Positions 1 to 9,688 are shown, counted from the first letter of the stretch. The stretch: DNA of 64,000 nt from Promethearchaeia archaeon (GCA_029856155.1 JAHQWL010000055.1:62001-126000), one strand, 5' to 3'. Made by a program: numbers and translations. The notes: a model not told the origin generated them from the letters alone.

Positions 1-946
1 GATCTACCCCTGCCCATCCAATTGATACAATTCTGGCCATAGGATTAATCCCTCTTTTTTCTGCTTCTTTCGATTCCATTAAAACTGCCGCAGTGGCTCC
101 TGCATTTAATGGGGATGAATTCCCTGCGGTGATAACGCCTTGATCGGTACCTTCTCTTTTTATATAACCTTCACGACCTCCATTTTTTTCCAAGAAAAAC
201 GGTTGTGTTAGTCTTCGTAATTGAGATACTGTCTCTAAAGTTGATTTTCTAGCATTCATATCTCTATCAATTATCATCTTTTCTTCTACATTCCCGGGAG
301 CATGCCCTTCAATTGGAATGATTTCACCTTTAAACCACCCTTCATCATGATATTTAACGGCCAAATTGTGACTTCTAACTCCAAATTTGTCTAAATCTTC
401 TTTAGTGAAGGTAGGGATTTCTTCTTCGTAGAGTTTCTGAGCTGTTAGCAGCATATTGTATACTACGGAAAAATCTAAATCAGGGCGATAGTATTCACTG
501 TTCTTATTTGCTACTTTTAAATTAGGTTCTGTTCCCTTACCTCGAACTCTGGTCATATGCTCGAATCCAGTACTTAAGACGCAATTGCTATTACCCGTCA
601 TGATTTCCATAATCCCTACATGCATTCCACTACCTGCTGAACCACATTGACGATCAATAAAGAATGAAGGGACTTCATAGGGAAAATCAGCTAAAAATAA
701 GGGCATTCTACCCCCATACGTCCAATTCTCTAGCACACCAGCAGCAACTCCAACAGATACTTCTTCAATATCTTTCTTTTCTATGCCTTTATCAGCTAAC
801 TTATCTTCAAATAGACTTTTCAATAACTGTGCCAACAACTCATCTCCTCTAATCTCACCAAAAACATCCCTTTCGGGTTGAGTAGGTCTAGATCGAGAAA
901 AAGCGGTACGAGCATAATCAATCAACCAAGTTTCCTTTAATTCCAT
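1..946 (-). CDS. Thiolase / acetyl-CoA C-acyltransferase, C-terminus beyond window
   Basis: The reading frame opens at an ATG at 946 and runs off the left edge, giving about 315 residues of a roughly 390-residue family. The N-terminal thiolase domain is clear: IDYARTAF near the start, and the active-site loop DRQCGSAGSG with the nucleophilic Cys at about residue 101. Later come GHAPGN and a TAGNSSPLNAGA segment. Thiolases cleave 3-ketoacyl-CoA or condense acyl-CoAs; the His and second Cys of the catalytic set lie outside the window. A GTGA motif sits 7 nt before the start. Beta-oxidation is the likely role, given the enoyl-CoA hydratase nearby and two acyl-CoA ligases further on. Biosynthetic acetoacetyl-CoA thiolase is the alternative. 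Confidence 0.9.
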   Translation of the reverse strand, partial: MELKETWLIDYARTAFSRSRPTQPERDVFGEIRGDELLAQLLKSLFEDKLADKGIEKKDIEEVSVGVAAGVLENWTYGGRMPLFLADFPYEVPSFFIDRQCGSAGSGMHVGIMEIMTGNSNCVLSTGFEHMTRVRGKGTEPNLKVANKNSEYYRPDLDFSVVYNMLLTAQKLYEEEIPTFTKEDLDKFGVRSHNLAVKYHDEGWFKGEIIPIEGHAPGNVEEKMIIDRDMNARKSTLETVSQLRRLTQPFFLEKNGGREGYIKREGTDQGVITAGNSSPLNAGATAAVLMESKEAEKRGINPMARIVSIGWAGVD

Positions 947-1233
947 CTTATTTTCACTTTTTAAATTCTTGTTTTTAAATAAGTTTACATTGTCTATTAA
1001 TTATTAATATGAGTTAATGATATTATTTTAAGGATTTTAATTTAATATATCAACTTTACGAAGGTTAATGGATGATTATTCATATTTACTAATAAATATT
1101 TTAAATAATTTCTTTCGATTCAAATTTCTTTAAATTTTTTGATAAAAAAGTAGCATTTAAAAAGATTAACACATACTTTTGTATGATTTCGCTTGAGAAA
1201 TCCAATTTAAAAATTAAAAAGAGGCGTATAAAA

Positions 1234-1542
1234 ATACCTTATATAGTAACATTTACATAGTATCCTCCTTCTTTAGCAAATAAAGTTGCTCAGAGATATT
1301 TAGAAACACTTCAAAAATACCCACTAATCTCTAGTATTAAACGCATTGTTCCCGCAGCTGTTTCATCAACAAAAGAAGGACTTGAAGTTTTTCTTGTTGA
1401 TGAAGTAAAACGAGAAGATGTAGGAGAAGCTTTAGATTATGCGTCAAAATTTTTAGTAGAATTTTTTGATATTGAGGGTTTTAGATATGCAATTAGGACT
1501 TTTAATACATTAAATGAAGCTATGGGATATATAGGAAAATAG
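1234..1542 (+). pseudogene. Decayed small protein gene with lost start codon and in-frame TAG
   Basis: From 1261 an open frame of 93 codons reads as normal protein, with segments such as YPPSLANKVAQRYLETLQK, IVPAAVSS and FFDIEGFRYAIRTFNTLNEA. It has no ATG, GTG or TTG near its beginning. In the same frame upstream lie ATA-CCT-TAT-ATA-GTA-ACA-TTT-ACA, then TAG at 1258-1260. An SD-like GAGGCG precedes the ATA at 1234-1236. The simplest reading is an original MPYIVTFTW-Y start in which ATG became ATA and TGG became TAG, both G-to-A changes. I recall small archaeal proteins of this shape but cannot name a function. A translated UAG (pyrrolysine) or sequencing error is possible but less likely. 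Confidence 0.6.
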
Positions 1543-1691
1543 TGTATTTAGAGAGACCTTAATAATTAGTAATGAAATCTCAAAAATTTTTTTTCTTTAT
1601 TTCTAGTATTATAATTTACTTAGAATTAACCAATTATGATAATTATAAGATCTCATAAATAATTAAAGAAAAAATAGATAAGTTTAATATA

Positions 1692-2519
1692 TTATTTTCC
1701 TTGAAATTTTGGAGATCTCTTTTCTAGGAATGCTGTAATTCCTTCTCTGACATCTTGTGATGTAGTATTCAAAGCATATCCCCAATGCTCAAATTGTAGT
1801 CCCACATTCAATGGTACTTGAGTCCCATATTGAATACACTTTTTAATAACGAAAAGTGCATTTGTAGCAGAATTTCCGATCTGAAAGGCTTTCTCATGAA
1901 CAAATTCTTCAAACTTATCATCATCAACTAAAAAGGAAATAAATCCCCAATCATTCATCTGTTCAGCAGTAAAATGTTCACCAAAATACATCATTCGATT
2001 AACTCTCATTTTGCCGATCTGTCTTATCATCCGTTGAGTACCCCCATTGGCAGGAAAAATACCTCTTCGAATTTCAGGGAAGCCAAATTCTGATCGTCTT
2101 GATGCAATAACTATATCGCAAACTAGTACTAATTCTAATCCACCCCCAAGAGCATAACCATCGACAGCTGCAATTAAAGGTTTTGGAAATGCTTCAATTA
2201 AATTATAATAATTGTGCCTTATATACATGGCATGGCTACGATGTCTAAGGTTTTTAGGATCAAGTCGGGTATCTCCTCTTGCAGAAAGATCCGCACCGGC
2301 AGAGAAAGCAGGCTTTTTAGTGAATTCTCTAGTTCCACGTATAATTACACAACGAACACTTTTGTCTACTTCTACTGTTTCTAATGCTTCAGCAATTTCT
2401 TTAAGTGTTTGATTCTGAAGAGCATTCAATTTATCGGGACGAATTATTGATACAACAGCATAATTCCCCTCCTCAACTTTTTCAATTTTTACATGTTGAA
2501 ACTTTTTTTCTTCACTCAT
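1692..2519 (-). CDS. Enoyl-CoA hydratase/isomerase (crotonase) family protein
   Basis: A 275-residue crotonase-fold protein of normal length. The oxyanion-hole segments AFSAGADLS and VDGYALGGGLE are present. So are both glutamates used by classical hydratases, one in GGGLE and one in GFPEIRRGIFP, so true hydratase chemistry on 2-enoyl-CoA is plausible. The C-terminus REGITAFLEKRSPKF is the usual trimerisation tail. The start is an ATG with AGTGA 7-8 nt upstream. It lies on the same strand as the thiolase, 746 nt from it, but is probably transcribed separately because the decayed small gene lies between. Other crotonase members (isomerase, hydrolase, decarboxylase) cannot be excluded by motif alone. 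Confidence 0.9.
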   Translation of the reverse strand: MSEEKKFQHVKIEKVEEGNYAVVSIIRPDKLNALQNQTLKEIAEALETVEVDKSVRCVIIRGTREFTKKPAFSAGADLSARGDTRLDPKNLRHRSHAMYIRHNYYNLIEAFPKPLIAAVDGYALGGGLELVLVCDIVIASRRSEFGFPEIRRGIFPANGGTQRMIRQIGKMRVNRMMYFGEHFTAEQMNDWGFISFLVDDDKFEEFVHEKAFQIGNSATNALFVIKKCIQYGTQVPLNVGLQFEHWGYALNTTSQDVREGITAFLEKRSPKFQGK

Positions 2520-2689
2520 TCTGTTTTCACTTTTTTTTCTTAATTTAATTTCTAATATTATTCAATCAATTTTTTTTTGTGTTTTAGTTAAACGAATTAT
2601 AATGAATAAAAATTACTATAATCATATTTGTTATAATTAATCTCTAGAAAGAATCATTCTTTCTTTAAGAAAATCAACTTTATTACAAT

Positions 2690-2716
2690 TTATACATTTC
2701 AAAACAAAATGTATAA
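2690..2716. promoter_or_regulatory. Inverted repeat overlapping promoter region
   Basis: TTATACATTT at 2690-2699 and AAATGTATAA at 2707-2716 form a perfect 10-bp inverted repeat with a 7-nt spacer. A TATA-like TATATAAT follows at 2723-2730, about 31 nt before the ATG of the next gene. That spacing suggests a leaderless or very short-leader transcript. The arrangement fits a dimeric repressor operator just upstream of the TATA box. Similar AAATGTA/TACATTT elements occur elsewhere in the window. Confidence 0.5.
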
Positions 2717-2756
2717 AAATTGATATATAATTAAATAGAAGTAGTTAAAGATTACT

Positions 2757-3998
2757 ATGTTAAATAATGAAAAAAACACTGAAAATAAAAGCTTAAATGC
2801 TATACGTGTTCTAAACAATGTAAACGTTAAATTTAATGATCCTTTACCTGATGTTCATACAGCTAGAATACCTATTGCTAGTTGTGGTTGGGTTGATACT
2901 GCAGATGGAGTAGTTTTAATTGACACTTTAATTAGAAGGCATGCTGCAAAACAAGTTAAAGAAAGGATTAAGAGTAAAATCAAATATATTATTTACACAC
3001 ATGGCCATATGGATCATGTTGGGGGAGCTTCAGCTTTTTTAGATGATAAGCCTGAGATTATATCGAGTAAGTACTTACCAGATAGATTTGATAAATATAA
3101 AATGTTGGCTCAATATCGTGCTCATATCAATGCTGTACAATTTAACGTTCCAGAAACTTTAGAATCAATTAAATATGTATACCCCACAAAGACCTTCTTA
3201 GGAGAAATGACTATAAAACTTGGGGATAAATCATTTGAATTGCATACTACTCGAGCTGAGACTGATGATGCTTGTTGGATTTACGTTCCTGAGATCAATG
3301 TGGCTTTTATAGGGGACTTAATGATAGGTAGACATTTTCCAAATATAGGAAACCCATGGAAACCTACTCGTTTTGCTTTGGATTGGGCAAAGGTTTTAGA
3401 AGAAGTTCGTGCGAAAGAGCCCCAATATGTGTTTTGTAATGGGGGGGGAGTTATGTTTAAAGAGGAAAGAGCTATTGAAGCATTAAGTCATAATATTGAG
3501 GTTATTCGTTCTTTACACGATCAAGTTGTAGATTTAATAAATCAAGGTATACATATTACAGAAATGATTCATAAAGTCAAAGTTCCTCAACATCTTATAG
3601 ATAGTCCTTATCTTAGGCAATTATACACAAGAGTTGAGTTTTTTGTTTTCAATGTATATAGATGGTATCATGGCTATTTTGATGATAATCCAGCACATCT
3701 TCTGCCCCGACCAGAAAAGGAAGTGATGAATGAGATTTATGATCTAATTGGTGATCCTCAAAAAATTTTGAATAGAGTAAAAGAATTATTCAACCAAAAT
3801 CAATCACAACTCGCCCTTCAAGTTCTAGATGTGCTTATTCAAATAGAACCTGAAAATATTGAAGCTCGAAAATTACATATCAAACTTCTTAGGGCTTTAG
3901 CTGCTCAAGATAATTGTCTAATGTCTAAAAATGCTTGGGTGTACTACATAAATAAAGATACCAAGTTTCTTAAATCAGAAAAAAACGGAGGAAAATGA
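2757..3998 (+). CDS. MBL-fold hydrolase with alkylsulfatase-type dimerisation domain
   Basis: A 413-residue protein. The metal-binding motif HGHMDH is at residues 82-87, followed by GGASAF. The second-shell segments ETDDACWIYVPE and AFIGDLMIG fit the metallo-beta-lactamase superfamily. The C-terminal part contains YFDDNPAHLLPRPEKE, a helical segment with the Asn-Pro-Ala-His signature of alkyl sulfatase dimerisation domains, and ends in a WVYYINKDTKFLK-like strand. The SCP2-like third domain of full SdsA1-type alkylsulfatases is missing. Hydrolysis of an alkyl sulfate or related ester is an inference. No secretion signal is visible, so it is probably cytoplasmic. The promoter with the 2690-2716 inverted repeat lies directly upstream. 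Confidence 0.82.
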   Translation: MLNNEKNTENKSLNAIRVLNNVNVKFNDPLPDVHTARIPIASCGWVDTADGVVLIDTLIRRHAAKQVKERIKSKIKYIIYTHGHMDHVGGASAFLDDKPEIISSKYLPDRFDKYKMLAQYRAHINAVQFNVPETLESIKYVYPTKTFLGEMTIKLGDKSFELHTTRAETDDACWIYVPEINVAFIGDLMIGRHFPNIGNPWKPTRFALDWAKVLEEVRAKEPQYVFCNGGGVMFKEERAIEALSHNIEVIRSLHDQVVDLINQGIHITEMIHKVKVPQHLIDSPYLRQLYTRVEFFVFNVYRWYHGYFDDNPAHLLPRPEKEVMNEIYDLIGDPQKILNRVKELFNQNQSQLALQVLDVLIQIEPENIEARKLHIKLLRALAAQDNCLMSKNAWVYYINKDTKFLKSEKNGGK

Positions 3999-4092
3999 GC
4001 GAAAAATCGAATCCAAACCTAAGAAATTTAGACATTCTTGTTAGTTGTATGTAAACAAAAAGAGATTAAAAATAAGAAGGATAAGAATAAAT

Positions 4093-5586
4093 ATGAGTTC
4101 TAAAGAAAAATATAAACCAACTTGGAATTCTTTAAGAAGACATAGACCTCCAGAATGGCTCGATGATGCTAAATATGGTATTTATTACCATTGGGGAATA
4201 TATTCTGTCCCTGCATTCGGGCCAAAAACGGCTAAAAATGGATCTTGGTACGGTCATGCCATGTATCAGGAGGGAACGCCTCAATATGAACATCATACAA
4301 AAACTTACGGTCATCCCTCGGAGTTTGGATACAAAGATTTTATACCATTATTCACAGCAGAGAAATTTAACCCTAATGAATGGGCAAAACTCTTTAAGCA
4401 AGTAGGAGCAAAATTTGCAGGACCAGTGTGCATCCACCACGACGGTTTTGCAATGTGGGATAGTAAGGTGACAAAATGGAATGCTGCTCAAATGGGCCCC
4501 AAAAGAGATACTGTAGGTGAGATGGAAAAAGCAATCAGAAAACAGGGTTTGAAATTCATGGTAGCGTTTCATCATGCCGAGAACCACTGGTTTTTCCCTC
4601 ACTGGAATAAGAACTATGATACATCAAATCCGGAATATTCAGGATTGTATGGACCAATCCACGATGAAGATTCAAAACTTAACTTACAATGGAGATGGAT
4701 TCATCAAGCTAAACCAAGTAAGGAATATTTAGATAATTGGAAAGCAAAAATTATTGAGGTTTTAGATAATTATAAGCCAGATCTCATATGGTTTGACTTT
4801 GGATTGGGAAAGCTTCCTGATAAATACAAGAGAGAAATGCTTGCATATTATTTCAATAAAGCTGAAGAGTGGGGAAAGGAAGTTGCCGTAACTTACAAAT
4901 TGCGTAATTTACCACCCAATATTGGAATTCTTGATTATGAATTGGGTAGGGCTGATAAACTCACATATTATAGGTGGATAACCGATTCATCCGTTGACGA
5001 TCAAGGAGCATGGTCTTACGTAAAAGAAGCAGGATACAAATCAGGAGACACGCTTGTTCATAATTTAGTTGATCGGGTATCTAAAAATGGGTATCTTCTA
5101 CTGAATTTTGGACCTAAAGCAAATGGTGAAATTCCTGGTCCCGCGAAAAATTGCCTACTTCAAATAGGAAAATGGCTTGAAGTTAATGGAGAAGCAATTT
5201 ATAATACAACTCCATGGTTTACAGCTGGTGAGGGAAAAACAAAATTAGCTAGAGGAGGAATGTTCAGCGAATACACAGAAGTAAAGTATACTGCTAAGGA
5301 TATCAGATTTACTGTGAAGGATAATGCAATTTATGCCATTACTCTCGGATGGCCTGGTGAAGAATTCAAAATTAAGACCTTGAGGAAATCTTATAGAAAA
5401 ATTATACGACAGAATGAAGCAAGATTTTTTTACATAATGGATGAATCGGACATTAAATCCATTAAGATGTTAGGAGTTGATAAAGAATTGGAATGGGACT
5501 TAACGGATATAGGTCTTAAAATAAAAACTCCAAATAAAAAACCATGCGAACATGCATATGTTTTTAAAATATCAAGATTAAATTAA
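4093..5586 (+). CDS. Glycoside hydrolase family 29 (alpha-L-fucosidase-like)
   Basis: About 497 residues from the ATG at 4093, which I prefer. A frame-continuous ATG at 4045 would add 16 basic residues not typical of the family. Hallmarks are WFDDAKYG-like WLDDAKYGIYYHWG, then HHDGFAMWDSKVTKWNA, RDTVGEMEKAIRKQG, and DLIWFDFG, whose Asp is the GH29 nucleophile. A C-terminal beta-sandwich follows. GH29 enzymes remove alpha-L-fucose with retention. No signal peptide is seen, so it may act on imported oligosaccharides. It lies 94 nt after the MBL-fold gene and converges on the two dehydrogenases, which could process the released sugar. Substrate specificity within GH29 is unknown. Confidence 0.9.
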   Translation: MSSKEKYKPTWNSLRRHRPPEWLDDAKYGIYYHWGIYSVPAFGPKTAKNGSWYGHAMYQEGTPQYEHHTKTYGHPSEFGYKDFIPLFTAEKFNPNEWAKLFKQVGAKFAGPVCIHHDGFAMWDSKVTKWNAAQMGPKRDTVGEMEKAIRKQGLKFMVAFHHAENHWFFPHWNKNYDTSNPEYSGLYGPIHDEDSKLNLQWRWIHQAKPSKEYLDNWKAKIIEVLDNYKPDLIWFDFGLGKLPDKYKREMLAYYFNKAEEWGKEVAVTYKLRNLPPNIGILDYELGRADKLTYYRWITDSSVDDQGAWSYVKEAGYKSGDTLVHNLVDRVSKNGYLLLNFGPKANGEIPGPAKNCLLQIGKWLEVNGEAIYNTTPWFTAGEGKTKLARGGMFSEYTEVKYTAKDIRFTVKDNAIYAITLGWPGEEFKIKTLRKSYRKIIRQNEARFFYIMDESDIKSIKMLGVDKELEWDLTDIGLKIKTPNKKPCEHAYVFKISRLN

Positions 5587-5628
5587 ATTAGTTAAGTAAA
5601 AATCTTCCCATTTTTTAGCTAAAAATCT

Positions 5629-6795
5629 TCATCGATCATAGCTCTTTTTGAGTAGATCCATTACATCATCTACTGTTGCCACTTTTGCATGATTTTCATA
5701 ATCGGGTAGTTTAAAAGTATCTTTCCCAATATCATTTAATGTACTTTTAGGCACATTTTTATCCTTGAAACTCATCCACATTCCGATTTCTCTTAAGAAA
5801 TTATCCATCTCATCACATGCTTTTTCTGCAGCTACCTTATCTGGTTCATCCTTTAAGGCAGGATTGAATAGTCTCCCTACATCTGCATATTTTTTGATCT
5901 TATACTTCCAAGTCCAGCGATTTATTTCAGGATACACTAAAGCCAATGCTTCACCGTGATGGATGTGAGGAGCATTACCGCCTATGGCCATTCCCATCCC
6001 ATGTGGTAAAGTTACACTTGCATTAGTAATGGATAGTCCCCCAAGGGTATTTGCCCAATGAAGAGCTTCCCTTGCTTCTCGGTTTTGTCCATCCTTCATT
6101 GCTATTGGTAAGTAATTAATAACAAGTCTCATGCCTTCCAAAGCATGCATATCTACATAATCACAAGCACTAGTGTGAGAAGTATAACTTTCAAATGAGT
6201 GGCAAAAAGCATCCCAGCCTGTTGCAGCTGTAATATGAGCCGGCATCGTTATAGTTAACTCAGGGTCAATTATAGCAACATTTGGGCATAATAATTTGTC
6301 TGCTAGTGCGTATTTCAAATGTATGGCAGGATTTGTTATTACTGAAACCGGGGTTACTTCCGTTCCGGTTCCTGCGGTTGTGGTCACTGCTATAATTGGT
6401 AATAATTTATCTTCTATCGATTTTCCATCTACTACACGGTATTCCCATGCCTCACCATCGTGAGTGACTCCTACTGAAATGGCTTTTGCTGCATCAATAG
6501 GCGAGCCCCCTCCTACGCCTAGAATTACATCCACATCATTTTTTTTAGCTATTTCTGTACCAACGTTTACCATATCAGTCGTCGGATTAGTAGAAACACC
6601 ATTATAATGTATAACATTGATCCTCTTGTCTTGACACAGTTTTGTTATTTTTTCTCTTATAGGTTCTAGACTTTTACCAGACCCTGTTACCATTAAACAT
6701 TTCTTTCCATATTGGGATAATATTTCTCCAATTTCTTCAACCCTACCCCAACCAAATCTAATATCAGTAGGATTATGATAATCAAAACTTTTCAT
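5629..6795 (-). CDS. Iron-containing (group III) alcohol dehydrogenase
   Basis: A 388-residue Fe-ADH of typical length. The nucleotide-binding segment GVGGGSPIDAAKA and the TTTAGTGTEVTP motif are intact. The metal-binding region includes GWDAFCHSFESYTS and TLPHGMGMAIGG, with a later HIHHGEALA segment supplying His ligands. These enzymes interconvert alcohols and aldehydes with NAD(P)H; the FucO branch reduces lactaldehyde made in fucose catabolism. Nine nt separate it from the upstream dehydrogenase on the same strand, so the two form one transcript. A link with the adjacent GH29 fucosidase is inference from position only. Confidence 0.92.
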   Translation of the reverse strand: MKSFDYHNPTDIRFGWGRVEEIGEILSQYGKKCLMVTGSGKSLEPIREKITKLCQDKRINVIHYNGVSTNPTTDMVNVGTEIAKKNDVDVILGVGGGSPIDAAKAISVGVTHDGEAWEYRVVDGKSIEDKLLPIIAVTTTAGTGTEVTPVSVITNPAIHLKYALADKLLCPNVAIIDPELTITMPAHITAATGWDAFCHSFESYTSHTSACDYVDMHALEGMRLVINYLPIAMKDGQNREAREALHWANTLGGLSITNASVTLPHGMGMAIGGNAPHIHHGEALALVYPEINRWTWKYKIKKYADVGRLFNPALKDEPDKVAAEKACDEMDNFLREIGMWMSFKDKNVPKSTLNDIGKDTFKLPDYENHAKVATVDDVMDLLKKSYDR

Positions 6796-6804
6796 TTAAT
6801 CTAC

Positions 6805-7842
6805 CTATTCTTTATTTACATCAATAAAAACTTTCATTACTTTATCTTTTTTATCATCAATATATTTATAAGCTCTATCATAATCCTCAAATGGGAAATG
6901 CATCGTCATTAATGGTTTAAGGATCATCTTTTTATTATCTACAAGTTCAATCGCTTTAATGTAATCATTAGCTTGATACATTAATGTACCAATCAACCTA
7001 AGCTCACGATCTTGCACGAATCCTAAATCAACGGCAGGTTTTTCTCCAAAAACGCCAACAATTATTATGTCTGATCCCTTTCTTGCGTTTTCAATTGCTG
7101 CATCTATCGTTTCATTGGTACCAACACATTCAATTATTAAATCTGCTTTATCTGGTCCAAATGCATTTGTAATCTCTACAGACAAATTTTGTTTTGTTGG
7201 ATTTATGGTAAAGTCAATCCCAACCTCTTTTGCGATTCCCAATCTAAAATCACTTAAATCCGTAATCATTACTGCTTTAGCCCCAAGAGCTTTTGCAGCT
7301 TGTCCTACTAGGTTTCCAATTGGACCTGCTCCAAGTACTAGAATATTAAATCCTGAAATATCACCACCTCTTGATACTGCATGCACTGCTACGGCACATG
7401 GCTCAATCATAGCACCTTGTTCATATGTCATATTTTCCGGGAGTTTAATGACCTTTTCAGCATCGATGGCAAAAAATTCTGAACCTGCACCAGTTGTTTG
7501 GAAACCCATAACTTTTAGATCATCGCAAATATGGTACCTTCCGTGAGTACATGGATAACATTGATTGCAAACTTCTTGAGGTAAAATCGTCACTTTATCA
7601 CCTGATTTAAGATTCTTAACATTTGACCCAATTTTCTCAATTTTTCCAGATACTTCATGACCTTGGGTAATAGGATAGTCGGTATATGGATGTTTCCCAT
7701 GATAGACGTGAATATCACTTCCGCACACTCCAATTCTCATCATTTTTATGAGAACATCATTTTCTTCCAATTCAGGAATCGGAATATCGTGAAATTCTAT
7801 TTTACCTGGAGCCGTCATTACTTCTTGCTTCATATTATTCAT
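6805..7842 (-). CDS. Zinc-dependent medium-chain alcohol/polyol dehydrogenase
   Basis: A 345-residue MDR protein. The catalytic zinc site is indicated by GVCGSDIHVYHG and GHEVSGKIEKIG. The structural zinc loop CNQCYPCTHGRYHIC has the four cysteines in standard spacing. The Rossmann motif VLGAGPIGNLVGQAAKALGA and ITDLSDFRLGIAKEVG, with an acidic end of strand 2, suggest NAD. The pattern resembles sorbitol, threonine or L-fucose-type dehydrogenases. It is the first gene of a two-gene unit with the Fe-ADH. The start could be Met1 or Met4. A role in sugar oxidation beside the fucosidase is plausible but unproven. Confidence 0.92.
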   Translation of the reverse strand: MNNMKQEVMTAPGKIEFHDIPIPELEENDVLIKMMRIGVCGSDIHVYHGKHPYTDYPITQGHEVSGKIEKIGSNVKNLKSGDKVTILPQEVCNQCYPCTHGRYHICDDLKVMGFQTTGAGSEFFAIDAEKVIKLPENMTYEQGAMIEPCAVAVHAVSRGGDISGFNILVLGAGPIGNLVGQAAKALGAKAVMITDLSDFRLGIAKEVGIDFTINPTKQNLSVEITNAFGPDKADLIIECVGTNETIDAAIENARKGSDIIIVGVFGEKPAVDLGFVQDRELRLIGTLMYQANDYIKAIELVDNKKMILKPLMTMHFPFEDYDRAYKYIDDKKDKVMKVFIDVNKE

Positions 7843-7959
7843 CTTGTCATTCTAAAATATTCTCTAATAAGACAAAATATTCTTAATATTTTTAATATTA
7901 GCATTCTAAAAGAACCTAAATAATTTTAACGTTAAGTGAATTTGCATCAATGGTTAAAT

Positions 7960-9474
7960 TTATTGTTCTTCCAATATGGGAGTAGATTCAAGATCAAAGG
8001 AATAAATTTTAGCTTTTCGAAATATAAACTGAATTTTGATTTGCTCTTCAACATATGAATCTGTGGCTTTTGCTTTCTTCACATTAATGTTAGGATCTAC
8101 TAGTTGAATACGATAATTGATACATGTTTCAGTGATACGTGGAACTACATATAAAACATCATTGTTATTGTCAAGAATTTTAATGTCAATATATCCACCT
8201 GTATCAACATCCGCATTAATTTGAAGTCCACACCAATTATTAGGGATAGTTTTAATAATAGTGGTTGTGATAATCGAATCTTGATTAGGGTTAATTTGTT
8301 CAAATCCTGCGAATCCATCAATTCGTAGTGTCGTTAAACAAAAATATCCTTTTCTCCAATCTGTGTGCAATCCATCGCTCCCTAAATAGTAAATCCATAT
8401 ATCATCTTTAATAATAAAAGGACGGTTGGCAGCATATATGCACCCCCAATCATATGCGCCTTCTTCCGAACCATTAGGAATTAAAGATTCCCCGGGGTCA
8501 ATTCGTTCCCAGCTCGTATTATCCAGACTTAGAGCTAATTCAGTTGAAACTCTATCCGTTTGAGTATTAAATATCGCCACCAATCCCAAGAATACATTAG
8601 TATAAGGAAAAACTACCATACTATATACTTCAAGATGGGGTTCTAATCCTTCCAAAACCACTTCAGGTTTGGTAAAGTGAATCAAATCTGCACTTTCAGA
8701 TCTTCCCACAACCCGATGAGAATGTCCATATTTAAGTATCTTCTTCCACATACGGGTATATAAAACATATTTTGAATGAAAAATATCAAAAAAGATATTA
8801 TTATGAGTATCCCTTCCCCAGTATGTAATCGAATTTACAGTTTTGAATTGATATTTGTTAAATCCTTCAATCTCAATTGGTTCCCCCCAATGTATCCCAT
8901 CTTCAGATAATGCATAAAAGAATGAATCTTCTTTATCTAATTTAAAAATTAGCTTATATCTTTGCTGTGGGTCTTCAGAAAAGGGATCAAAATACATTCC
9001 TGCTCCATGAAAATTTACTGCAACAATATTCGTATCTTTTGAATCCTTATGCGAATAAATCCCCAAATTTGGCTTTTCCCAGTGAATTCCATTTTCTGAT
9101 TCTGCATAACATACACCCATAACGCGATAATCTCTTCCAAATTTTTTCCACATTTTCCTCGATAATTCCCGATATTTCCCTAGTAATTTTTCTTCTTCGG
9201 GGGTATCTGAGGTAGAATGATCGACTATAAATGGATTATACCAAAGTCGAAAAGGTTTACCTATAAATCTCACGGGATCATACCAAATATTAGCATAGAG
9301 ATTATCAAATCGAACTTCCCAAGGTTTATCTTCTCCAAAAAGAGGATTATTGACATGCTTCTTAACTTTACCCAATTTAATTTGTGCATTTTTGGCGTTC
9401 TCAATAGTTCGGGGATCTAGCATGAGGAATTTCTGATACTTCAACTGTCGTTCAGATTCAGGTGATAATCTCAT
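7960..9474 (-). CDS. Five-bladed beta-propeller glycosidase-like protein (GH43/GH32-like)
   Basis: A 504-residue protein with repeated blade motifs of the five-bladed glycosidase superfamily: YAESENGIHWEKPNLG, YALSEDGIHWGEP, and a third in SADLIHFTKPE. NIWYDPVRFIGKPFRLWY near residue 60 and WGCIYAANRPFI near residue 350 fit further blades. The last 120 residues look like a beta-sandwich. I could not assign the catalytic acid residues to a known GH family. No signal peptide or membrane helix is visible. The location among a fucosidase, sugar dehydrogenases and an esterase supports polysaccharide breakdown. It may alternatively be a non-catalytic sugar-binding relative. Confidence 0.6.
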   Translation of the reverse strand: MRLSPESERQLKYQKFLMLDPRTIENAKNAQIKLGKVKKHVNNPLFGEDKPWEVRFDNLYANIWYDPVRFIGKPFRLWYNPFIVDHSTSDTPEEEKLLGKYRELSRKMWKKFGRDYRVMGVCYAESENGIHWEKPNLGIYSHKDSKDTNIVAVNFHGAGMYFDPFSEDPQQRYKLIFKLDKEDSFFYALSEDGIHWGEPIEIEGFNKYQFKTVNSITYWGRDTHNNIFFDIFHSKYVLYTRMWKKILKYGHSHRVVGRSESADLIHFTKPEVVLEGLEPHLEVYSMVVFPYTNVFLGLVAIFNTQTDRVSTELALSLDNTSWERIDPGESLIPNGSEEGAYDWGCIYAANRPFIIKDDIWIYYLGSDGLHTDWRKGYFCLTTLRIDGFAGFEQINPNQDSIITTTIIKTIPNNWCGLQINADVDTGGYIDIKILDNNNDVLYVVPRITETCINYRIQLVDPNINVKKAKATDSYVEEQIKIQFIFRKAKIYSFDLESTPILEEQ

Positions 9475-9688
9475 TTATTAATCACTATTCATCATTTTAT
9501 CTTTTAGAGTCCTCTTCCTTAATTATAGTATTTATAGGTTAAATTTCTTAAAAAGTTTAGAGGAAAGTTCAATTGAATTTTCATTGAAATCAGACTCTGA
9601 ATTTATCTTTAAGTATATCATTGAAGGAAGAAAAATATTAAAATAAGACTATATTTCTAATATCAAATTTGATTTGGATACAATATAA

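Noticed and set aside
664..852. 62-codon plus-strand open frame inside the first 1 kb
   Set aside because: It lies antisense to a clear thiolase reading frame with its catalytic Cys motif and has no family features.
7067..7546. 159-codon plus-strand frame
   Set aside because: Antisense to the zinc-dependent dehydrogenase, whose zinc and Rossmann motifs prove the opposite frame is coding.
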